Below are positions 8,165 through 13,951 of a DNA stretch of 13,951 nucleotides, one piece after another. How positions within the stretch are numbered: the stretch's first letter is position 1; each line of letters starts with the position of its first letter. The stretch is from assembly GCA_023428515.1 (NCBI GenBank), contig JAEYXI010000135.1, positions 1 through 13,951 on the forward strand, given 5' to 3'. A program made the position numbers and the translations under genes. Source of the stretch: Pseudomonadota bacterium (GTDB lineage Bacteria; Pseudomonadota; Alphaproteobacteria; Rhizobiales; Rhizobiaceae). The notes beneath the pieces are model-generated. The model was not told where the DNA came from. It did no database searches and saw only the letters and a program-made list of their open reading frames with translations.

Positions 8165-9556
8165 TCATTTCTTCTTTTTAGGCGTCTTGTAGTTGATGAT
8201 GTCTTGCGCTCTCACCCAGCCCGGTGCGCCACGCTTGAATTTCTGCTGCGCACGCATGGCGAAGATTTTTGCCTGCTGGTAGTTGCCGCCGTAATAATAC
8301 CCTTCAGCGGTGGCAAGTTCAGCATCGGCAACTTCGCCAAGCTGATTATATGCCTGCGCCAAATAGGCGTAACCGTTGAAGTTTTCCTTGTCGCGTCCGA
8401 GCCCTTCCTGGATTTCCGCCACGGCTTTCTTGATCGATTGCGGCTTGCCAGTCGCAATCAGGGCTTGCCCGTAGGCGATTGGCAATATGCCGGACTTTGC
8501 CGGGTCGAGCTGAACCGCGCGAGCATAGGCTTCGGCCGCTTTTTCGGGCTGATTTGAGCGCAGGAGGATGTCGCCCCGCAATTCTTGGAAATACGGGTTC
8601 TTGGGTTGGATCTTGATCAACGCGTCGGCCTTCTTCAGCGCGTTGCGCGGATTTCCGAAAAGCAGGGCTGCCTGAGCCTCGCCGTACTGTGCTGCCAGGC
8701 TGCCAGGCATCTTCTTGAACAGGCGCGAGGCCGCCGCCTGGCCTTGCGTATACACAGCAATCTTCGCGCGCATCATGTCGTGCCGCTGCTGCAGCGCCTC
8801 GGAATCCCCATTGCCGTAATGGGGGCTCGACTTAACCAGCGTCTCGAGATTGGCGATACGGTCGCGTGGTGTCGGATGGCTGAGCCGGTACGGATCGACT
8901 TTGGTGCCTGAAAGCGAAAGCGCACTCTGGAACCGCTCGAATGTAACGAGCATGCCCTTGCCCGACTGACCGGTCGCCTCGAGATATTTGATTGCCGACT
9001 GGTCGGCCGCCGCTTCCTCGGAGCGCTGATAGCCGAGCAGTCCGCGCCGGGCTGCCTCGGTGCCGCCGGCCATGATGCCTGCGCCAGCGCCGGCAAGCCC
9101 GCCTGTGTCAGTGGCAGCGCCAGCCACCATCGCGCCGACGCCGAGCAGCGAGGAGATGACCGCCATGGTCTGCGCGCGGGCAATCTGGTCGCGCAGGCGA
9201 TCCTGGTGGCCGCCGGCTATGTGACCCGCCTCATGTGCGATCACGCCGATGATCTCGTTGGGCGTCTCGGCCTGGAGTAGCGCACCGGTGTTGATGAACA
9301 TGCGACGACCGGCGACAAACGCGTTGAAGCGCTGATCGTTGACGAGAATGATGTCGATGCCCGACTTGGATAGGCCGGCAGCCTTGAAGATTGGTCGCGC
9401 ATAGTCGCGTACCAGCGCCTCGATCTCGGCGTCGCGCACGATCGGCACATTCTGTGCGTATGCGGCAACGGTTCCCGCCGAGGCTATGAGCAGCGCAAGC
9501 AGCGATGAGGCCGCGGCGCGTTTAAAGCCGGTTATCGAGCGAAACATCGGTGTCAT
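8165..9556 (-). CDS. M48 family metalloprotease with C-terminal TPR-like repeats (BepA-like)
   Basis: An exported zinc protease related to BepA/YfgC, which degrades or chaperones misassembled outer-membrane proteins. With the start at 9556 it has 463 residues. A signal peptide runs from about 1 to 35 (AASSLLALLIASAGTVAAYA). The zinc site is HEAGH (108-112), and the third-ligand glutamate is in RSEEAAADQSAIKYLE (178-193). Between them is a hydrophobic Gly/Ala-rich hairpin (about 131-165). HPTPRDRI is the conserved post-catalytic motif. The C-terminal half has TPR-like helices (QPEKAAEAYARAVQLDP is typical) and ends in lysines (KTPKKKK). The start is uncertain: ATG 9547, 9613 and 9616 are in frame, and 9616 has GGGGA about 10 bases upstream. 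I prefer 9556 because it puts the signal peptide first. It is divergent from the aminotransferase gene. Confidence 0.92.
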   Translation of the reverse strand: MTPMFRSITGFKRAAASSLLALLIASAGTVAAYAQNVPIVRDAEIEALVRDYARPIFKAAGLSKSGIDIILVNDQRFNAFVAGRRMFINTGALLQAETPNEIIGVIAHEAGHIAGGHQDRLRDQIARAQTMAVISSLLGVGAMVAGAATDTGGLAGAGAGIMAGGTEAARRGLLGYQRSEEAAADQSAIKYLEATGQSGKGMLVTFERFQSALSLSGTKVDPYRLSHPTPRDRIANLETLVKSSPHYGNGDSEALQQRHDMMRAKIAVYTQGQAAASRLFKKMPGSLAAQYGEAQAALLFGNPRNALKKADALIKIQPKNPYFQELRGDILLRSNQPEKAAEAYARAVQLDPAKSGILPIAYGQALIATGKPQSIKKAVAEIQEGLGRDKENFNGYAYLAQAYNQLGEVADAELATAEGYYYGGNYQQAKIFAMRAQQKFKRGAPGWVRAQDIINYKTPKKKK

Positions 9557-9672
9557 GGCGGAAAGCACAGGTAAACGACCAAAGGGGCGATGGAAAGGCT
9601 GGGCCGGAAACATCATGAACTTGTGATCCCCACACCAATCGGGCATTTGTGCGGCGCGGTCGGCGACGGAAC

Positions 9673-10830
9673 ATGGATGAAATGGCAGTAGCGATCTCGA
9701 AACGCGGCGATGTCGAGCCTTTTCACGCCATGGATATTCTCGCCGAGGCGAACAGGCTGAAGGCGCTCGGCCAGCCCATCGTGTCGATGGCAGTCGGCCA
9801 GCCGTCCGACCCAGCGCCACAACAAGTTCGTGCGGCAGCCGCCAGGGCACTGGCCGACGGTCGAATCGGCTACACGGATGCGCTGGGCCTTGCCGCACTC
9901 CGTCAGGTCATTTCCAGGCACTATTCCGAACACTATGGCGTCGACGTACCGGCCAGCCGCGTCGCCGTGACCACAGGCTCTTCGGCGGCGTTCAACCTCG
10001 CCTTCCTGGCTATGTTCGATCCCGGCGACCGAGTGGCGATCGCGGCGCCGGGATACCCAGCCTATCGCAACATCATGGCGGCGCTTGGACTCGAGGTCGT
10101 CGAGATCGAGCTTGACGGGGCAGCCTATCTGCACGCGGAGCACTTGCGCGCGGCACATGCCACGCCGCCCTTGAAAGGTGTGCTTTTCGCCAGCCCAGCC
10201 AATCCGACCGGCGCCGTCATTCCGTCCGGCGACCTTAAGGAGCTGGTCGAGACCGCCAGGGAGTTGGGCATCGCAGTAATATCGGACGAGATCTATCACC
10301 GCCTCGCCTATTCTGCCCCGGATTTGACGGCGCTGAGCTTCGACCCGGATGTCACTGTCATCAATTCCTTCTCGAAATATTACTGCATGACGGGATGGCG
10401 GATCGGCTGGATGGTGTTGCCGGAGAAGCTGGTTCGGCCAGTCGAGCGGATCGCGCAGAGCCTCTACATCTCGGCGCCCGAGATTTCACAGATCGCAGCG
10501 ATCGAAGCGTTCGGCGCGACAGACGAACTCGAAGCGGTCAAAGCCCGATATGCATGGAACCGCGAACTGTTGCAGCAACGCCTGCCCGAACTGGGCTTCG
10601 CACTCGCCGCGCCGATGGACGGAGCGTTCTATGCATTCTGCGATGTGACAAAGCTGACCAATGACAGCATGGCCTTCGCGCGCGGGATGCTCTCGGAAGC
10701 GCATGTCGCTGCAACGCCAGGGCGCGACTTCGACCCGCTGGCCGGTCATCGCTACATGCGGTTTTCCTATGCTGGCAGCCATGACGACATGGTCGCCGCG
10801 ATGGACCGCATCACACATTGGCTGAAGTAG
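9673..10830 (+). CDS. Class I/II pyridoxal-phosphate-dependent aminotransferase
   Basis: A 385-residue cytoplasmic aminotransferase of the AspC-like fold type I group. Visible landmarks are VGQPSDPAP (41-49), TGSSAAFNLAF (101-111, the cofactor phosphate loop), ASPANPTGAV (173-182, Asn177 near the PLP ring), SDEIYHRLAY (204-213, Asp205 pairing with the PLP nitrogen), SFSKYYCMTGWRIG (232-245, with Lys235 forming the Schiff base and Arg243), and MRFSYA (362-367, Arg363 binding the substrate carboxylate). No key residue is missing. The amino acid substrate is not clear from sequence; aspartate, alanine or an aromatic amino acid are all possible. ATG 9673 is used because GACGGA lies just upstream and the family-like sequence starts soon after; a GTG at 9649 and an ATG at 9682 are also in frame. 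It converges on the ParB-like gene with a 25-base gap. Confidence 0.93.
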   Translation: MDEMAVAISKRGDVEPFHAMDILAEANRLKALGQPIVSMAVGQPSDPAPQQVRAAAARALADGRIGYTDALGLAALRQVISRHYSEHYGVDVPASRVAVTTGSSAAFNLAFLAMFDPGDRVAIAAPGYPAYRNIMAALGLEVVEIELDGAAYLHAEHLRAAHATPPLKGVLFASPANPTGAVIPSGDLKELVETARELGIAVISDEIYHRLAYSAPDLTALSFDPDVTVINSFSKYYCMTGWRIGWMVLPEKLVRPVERIAQSLYISAPEISQIAAIEAFGATDELEAVKARYAWNRELLQQRLPELGFALAAPMDGAFYAFCDVTKLTNDSMAFARGMLSEAHVAATPGRDFDPLAGHRYMRFSYAGSHDDMVAAMDRITHWLK

Positions 10831-10855
10831 CATAGCGCGTCCCGGTGATCGCCGT

Positions 10856-11104
10856 TCAGTGCTTGCGGGCCTGTACCAGATAGGCGTCGATCTCGGACTC
10901 GCCTAGCCATTTCATGGCTTCCAGCCGGTGCAGGCCTTCGACCAGGATATGTCGCTTGCCGTCGTGGCGAACCTGGATCGGCGTCTTCAGGCCGTTCTCG
11001 ACGATGTCTTCGGCGATCGCCCTCACCGTCTCGGGATGAATCGTCTTCCTGCGCGCAGTCGGCACGTAGATACCTTCTACCGGGACCTTGATCACCCGCA
11101 GCAT
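10856..11104 (-). CDS. Small stand-alone ParB/sulfiredoxin-fold protein
   Basis: An 82-residue protein made almost entirely of a ParB N-terminal-like domain. IKVPVEGIYVPTARRKTIHPETVRAIAEDIVENGLKTPI is the usual first half (residues 5-43), and HILVEGLHRLEAMKWLG (52-68) matches the ParB/sulfiredoxin nucleotide-binding motif (the GERRxRA box in ParB, GGCHR in sulfiredoxin). It has no helix-turn-helix or dimerisation domain, so it is not a complete ParB and need not act in plasmid or chromosome partition. Relatives of this fold bind or hydrolyse CTP or ATP, or act as kinases. ATG 11104 was chosen because GAGGG lies 5 bases upstream; the frame extends to 11215 but that part overlaps the J-domain gene. 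It is 70 bases downstream of the J-domain gene on the same strand. Confidence 0.82.
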   Translation of the reverse strand: MLRVIKVPVEGIYVPTARRKTIHPETVRAIAEDIVENGLKTPIQVRHDGKRHILVEGLHRLEAMKWLGESEIDAYLVQARKH

Positions 11105-11174
11105 GCTGCCCTCGCCAACGGCTTCGCTTGTGATTACGCATAAACGTGCAGCCGCTGCGGTCAACTGGCCGCGA

Positions 11175-11612
11175 TCAACTCTTCGTTTTAGCCAGTGCCC
11201 GTCGTTTGGCTTCATCGATCAGGCCGTTCGCGACTTGCATGCGCTTCAGCGCCACTTGCCTCAAATGCGGAGCGACCCGATCAGGATGGTTTTTCAAGGC
11301 GAAGGTTCGCCGCAGCCGGCCGAAATCGGCGGGCACCGCGTCGGCAAGGCCAAGTTCCGACGCGATCGCATGCGGCTCGACGGAAGGCAATTCTTCCGGA
11401 TCTGCGATTTTCTCGACGTCGACCTCACCGAGCAATTTGTCAGTCTCTGTGGCCCGATCGACCTGTTGGTATTCCGAGGCGACCGCCTCGTCCGATACCT
11501 TTATGCGGCCCGAATGCAGTTCGTCCGCCACGGTGAGATAGTCAAATGGAATGGTCGGCCGTGACGTGGTTTCCGCAGGCTTCTGTGCGGCCACGAACAG
11601 ATCGTCGAGCAA
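11175..11612 (-). CDS. J-domain (DnaJ-like) protein
   Basis: A 145-residue protein (TTG 11612 start) with a C-terminal J-like domain. About 1-80 is acidic and without a recognised domain. From about 85, LGLADAVPADFGRLRRTFALKNHPDRVAPHLRQ has the helix II-loop-helix III pattern with HPD at 109-111, which in J-proteins stimulates the ATPase of DnaK. There is no Gly/Phe region, zinc finger or C-terminal substrate domain, so this would be a type III J-protein with an unknown client. The start is in doubt: TTG 11612 has no ribosome binding site, while GGGGAGG (complement of 11645-11651) sits 5 bases before an in-frame ACG at 11637-11639. Starting there gives MSTNRDFASLLDDLF, which looks more natural, with 154 residues. 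It lies 70 bases before the ParB-like gene. Confidence 0.78.
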   Translation of the reverse strand: MLDDLFVAAQKPAETTSRPTIPFDYLTVADELHSGRIKVSDEAVASEYQQVDRATETDKLLGEVDVEKIADPEELPSVEPHAIASELGLADAVPADFGRLRRTFALKNHPDRVAPHLRQVALKRMQVANGLIDEAKRRALAKTKS

Positions 11613-11644
11613 CGATGCAAAATCGCGGTTCGTGCTCGTGACAG

Positions 11645-11651
11645 CCTCCCC
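11645..11651 (-). promoter_or_regulatory. Strong ribosome binding site before an ACG codon of the J-domain gene
   Basis: GGGGAGG on the minus strand is the best ribosome binding site seen in this region. It is followed after 5 bases (CTGTC) by ACG 11637-11639, in frame with the J-domain protein and 9 codons before the first canonical start (TTG 11612). Upstream the frame closes at a TGA four codons before the ACG, so no other canonical start exists. The site implies initiation at ACG, or an ancestral ATG changed by one base. Confidence 0.5.
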
Positions 11652-11851
11652 AACTCAACTCGATACTTGTTTGCGCGGACCGTAACCGGCTTGCGTTAAA
11701 AATCACTACGCATGACCCAGACGAATTTAGCGGACAGGCCGAGTTAGGCAGCGGGCCGAGCATGTGAGACGGTTACTACCGACGGATACCGCCGCGTCAC
11801 CCGCGCGCCGCATTCAATGTTATGCTCACCGAAACAGCGGAGATTCGCACC

Positions 11852-12901
11852 ATGCGGCCCTTGCGATTCATACTGCCGGCACTGGCGATTCTGCCCTGCC
11901 TTTCCGTTACACAGGCTTTCGGACAGGAGGAGCCGTATCTAGACGACCGATCGAGCGCTGCGGCAATCGTGAACTCCTTCTACAACGCCGTGAACCGCAA
12001 GGAATATGCTCGCGCCTGGGATTATTTTGGCGATCAGAAGCCCGCCAAGGACGTAGAGACCTTCGCCAAGGGCTACGAGAACACAACGCAGGTGGAGGTC
12101 GCCACCGGCAACGTCGCTACGGAGGGTGCCGCCGGCAGCGCATTCTACTACGTGCCGGTCGCGATCCAGTCCACGGACAAGGACGGCAATGAGCAGGTCT
12201 TTGCGGGGTGCTATACCGCGCGGCTTGTTAATCCGGCGGTGCAGGCGGAACCGCCGTTCCGCCCGCTTCATATCGAGAAGGGCAGCCTGAAACCCTCTGA
12301 TCTCTCCTATCAGGACGCAGTGCCGGAAAGTTGCCCGGATGCACCGGCGCCTGAAGCGACCGACATGATCCCGGCACAGGCAAAGGCGGCCTTCGAAAAA
12401 TCACATCCGGATTGCGACCCCAATTCACCGGGCAGCGACCAGGATGAGGTCTCTGAATACAAGGTAGCATTCCGCAATGCCACCGACACCGACGACCAGC
12501 CGGAAAGGGAAGCGCGGCTTTTCCGCTTCTATTGCGGTGCGGGCGCCTACAACGAAACCCACATCTATTACCAGTATGACGAAGCCAACGGCCTGCGCGA
12601 ATTGCAGTTCGCCACGCCAGAACTCGACATACGCTACGAGAACGACGACTTCGAAGGCAAAGTCGAGGGCATCACCATCATCGGCTACACGACCGAGGAC
12701 ACATTGGTGAATTCCTTCTACGACGAAGCGGAACATTCGATCACCGAACGCAATAAATGGCGAGGCATTGGTGATGCCGGCACGACAGGCACGTGGATTT
12801 TCCGCAATGGCGAGTTCACGCTGGTGAAGTACGACGTCGACGCGTCGTATGACGGCGAGGTCAACCCAGAGACGGTGCTCGACTTCCAGACTCCGCCGTG
12901 A
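11852..12901 (+). CDS. Exported DUF1176-domain protein with an NTF2-like N-terminal region
   Basis: A 349-residue protein with a signal peptide (RFILPALAILPCLSVTQAFG, cleavage near residue 24). Residues about 32-140, starting SSAAAIVNSFYNAVNRKEYARAWDYF, resemble the NTF2-like fold often seen in exported small-domain proteins. A linker with PEATDMIPAQ follows. The C-terminal part (about 200-345) matches my memory of DUF1176: RLFRFYCGAGAYNET, the repeated strand pattern, and WRGIGDAGTTGTWIFRNGEFTLVKYDVD. Four cysteines (C120, C161, C188, C228) remain after signal removal and could form two disulfides. The function of DUF1176 is unknown. ATG 11852 is chosen for its GGAG 9 bases upstream and the signal peptide; a start at 11822 would add ten residues. 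It converges on the hydrolase gene with 5 bases between stops. Confidence 0.82.
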   Translation: MRPLRFILPALAILPCLSVTQAFGQEEPYLDDRSSAAAIVNSFYNAVNRKEYARAWDYFGDQKPAKDVETFAKGYENTTQVEVATGNVATEGAAGSAFYYVPVAIQSTDKDGNEQVFAGCYTARLVNPAVQAEPPFRPLHIEKGSLKPSDLSYQDAVPESCPDAPAPEATDMIPAQAKAAFEKSHPDCDPNSPGSDQDEVSEYKVAFRNATDTDDQPEREARLFRFYCGAGAYNETHIYYQYDEANGLRELQFATPELDIRYENDDFEGKVEGITIIGYTTEDTLVNSFYDEAEHSITERNKWRGIGDAGTTGTWIFRNGEFTLVKYDVDASYDGEVNPETVLDFQTPP

Positions 12902-12906
12902 ATTCG

Positions 12907-13788
12907 TCAGGGTGAAACCGAGAGCATCCAGTTGAGCGTCTCGCGCCAGTCGGTCATGCGGATGGGAGTGCCGTGCGTGCCGGTCTCGAAGCGAACGAAG
13001 CGGGCCGGATAGCTGGGCGACTTTGCGACGATCGAGCGATAGAACGCCTCCTGCTTCTCGATCGGGAAGACCGGGTCGCGACTGCCCTGGCCGAATAAGA
13101 CCGGCACTTTTCGCTTGAAGGCAGCGCTTGACAGGAAGCCTTCGTCCCAAAGGGATCCGAGCAGCAGCAGGCCCGAAATCTTGCCCGCGGTCGCGCCCTC
13201 CGACGCCAGCTGCCAGCAAAGCATGCCTCCCATTGAACCGCAGGCGACGAAGATTTTCGCATCCGGCGATTTTGCCTGGTAGTGCGAGATGAGTGCGGCG
13301 ATCTCGGCCGCGCCCTTGTCGCCGAAATCGGAGAAATCCGGTGACAAATAGAGCCCGCCGTTGGCGACCATCAGGTTCTTGATGCGGTTGAAATTGCCGC
13401 CGAACGTAAAGTCGTCGACACCTTGTTTCCGGCTGCCGCCCTTGCCGTGCAGGTAGATCGTGATGATCCGCGCGCCTTCCGTTCGACCCACGGCAAAGTG
13501 CTTTATCGTGCCGGCGTCGGTCTTGAGCGCGAGATCCTTTTGAGCCTTGCGCACACCGGTCGATACGTATTTGCCCCGCACCCGTCGCTCGGGCACCTGA
13601 TCGCGCTTGTCGATGTCGCGAGCCTCGCTGTAGTCCACGACCAGATACGCACCGCCGGCTTCGGAGGAAAGGATGCCGGGATAAGCGAAAAGCTCGTCCT
13701 TGAATGGTTTCAGCGCTTGCGCGTTGGCCTGCGTGATCGACGGAAGCACAAGGAGCAAAACGAGCATCAGCAACGGGCGAGAAAGCAT
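12907..13788 (-). CDS. Exported alpha/beta hydrolase
   Basis: A 293-residue secreted hydrolase of unknown substrate. The signal peptide covers about residues 1-23 (LLMLVLLLVLPSITQANA). The alpha/beta hydrolase core shows the HG oxyanion motif in IYLHGKGGS (111-119), the nucleophile elbow CGSMGGM (183-189, Ser185), the acid loop GSRDPVFP (235-242, Asp238), and the histidine loop TGTHGTP (269-275, His272). All three catalytic residues are in the right order. The pattern suits an esterase, lipase-like or peptidase-like enzyme, but none can be chosen over the others. The start at 13788 lies 3 bases after the stop of the nucleotidyltransferase gene, so the two are likely co-transcribed. The 3' end is 5 bases from the DUF1176 stop. 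Confidence 0.85.
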   Translation of the reverse strand: MLSRPLLMLVLLLVLPSITQANAQALKPFKDELFAYPGILSSEAGGAYLVVDYSEARDIDKRDQVPERRVRGKYVSTGVRKAQKDLALKTDAGTIKHFAVGRTEGARIITIYLHGKGGSRKQGVDDFTFGGNFNRIKNLMVANGGLYLSPDFSDFGDKGAAEIAALISHYQAKSPDAKIFVACGSMGGMLCWQLASEGATAGKISGLLLLGSLWDEGFLSSAAFKRKVPVLFGQGSRDPVFPIEKQEAFYRSIVAKSPSYPARFVRFETGTHGTPIRMTDWRETLNWMLSVSP

Positions 13789-13791
13789 CCG

Positions 13792-13951
13792 TCAGTCCTG
13801 AAGCACGCCGCCGGCGCTTGCAAGAGCATCCCGCGTATCGACGTCGATCGACGCGCCCGAGCCAATCTCGATATCGACAACGGGGGCCTGCCCGGCCTCG
13901 ACCAGATGGCGCGCGCCAGTGTCGCCTTCCAGCTGCGCTACCGCTCCGTAG
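13792..13951 (-). CDS. C-terminal end of a MobA/MocA-like nucleotidyltransferase (partial)
   Basis: The reading frame enters from the right edge and ends at TGA 13792-13794; 52 residues are visible. LEGDTGARHL matches the C-terminal motif of the MobA/MocA nucleotidyltransferase family (G-D-x-G-A-R), and VDIEIGSGASIDVDTRDALASAGG is the terminal acidic, D-x-D-T-x-x-D-containing tail. In this family the enzymes attach CMP or GMP to the molybdenum cofactor. Rhizobia also have a protein in which such a domain is fused behind a molybdopterin-binding domain, and the visible end cannot separate the two. Its stop is 3 bases before the hydrolase start. Confidence 0.75.
   Translation of the reverse strand, partial: YGAVAQLEGDTGARHLVEAGQAPVVDIEIGSGASIDVDTRDALASAGGVLQD

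Noticed and set aside
10856..11215. Longer ParB-like protein starting at 11215
   Set aside because: It would overlap the J-domain gene by 41 bases, and the added residues do not belong to the domain; ATG 11104 has a good ribosome binding site.
11652..11851. Open frames in the gap between the J-domain gene and the DUF1176 gene
   Set aside because: No frame has a start with a ribosome binding site and a protein-like composition. The region is best read as divergent upstream sequence, and no promoter pair there is convincing.

Overview
The window looks like a stretch of ordinary chromosome from a high-GC alphaproteobacterium of the Rhizobiales, most likely Mesorhizobium or a close relative. This rests on remembered resemblance of GatB, AccB/AccC, the NDUFA12-type complex I protein and the DUF2155 protein to rhizobial homologues; no database search was run. 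Coding density is high. I see no rRNA, tRNA, CRISPR array, insertion sequence, integrase or attachment site.

Layout, left to right. Plus strand, 139-4185: gatB (amidotransferase subunit B), a GNAT acetyltransferase 4 bp behind it, a 16-codon GNAT-like fragment, the NDUFA12 complex I accessory subunit, a secreted DUF2155 protein, and a complete OXA-type class D beta-lactamase. Minus strand, 4204-9556 (read right to left): an M48 metalloprotease with TPR-like repeats, a periplasmic DsbA/ScsC-like thiol oxidoreductase, aroQ, accB, accC and aat. Plus strand, 9673-10830: a class I/II aminotransferase, divergent from the protease. Minus strand, 10856-11612 or 11639: a J-domain protein followed by a stand-alone ParB/sulfiredoxin-fold protein. 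Plus strand, 11852-12901: a secreted DUF1176 protein. Minus strand, 12907-13951: the C-terminal end of a MobA/MocA-like nucleotidyltransferase, then a secreted alpha/beta hydrolase 3 bp downstream.

Working together: gatB serves tRNA-dependent amidation. aroQ-accB-accC-aat combines shikimate synthesis, the first step of fatty acid synthesis and N-end-rule protein tagging, with short gaps that suggest one transcript. The M48 protease and the DsbA/ScsC-like protein both act in envelope protein quality control, and several neighbouring genes encode exported, cysteine-containing proteins that could be their clients.

I did not find a convincing new multi-gene system. The best leads are local: (1) type II dehydroquinase AroQ seems to have leucine where the catalytic arginine belongs; (2) the J-domain gene has a strong ribosome binding site correctly placed before an ACG codon, not an ATG; (3) the J-domain and ParB/sulfiredoxin-fold genes form a little-studied pair; (4) a truncated GNAT gene start lies behind the intact GNAT gene; (5) a class D beta-lactamase sits inside what I believe is an otherwise conserved housekeeping block.
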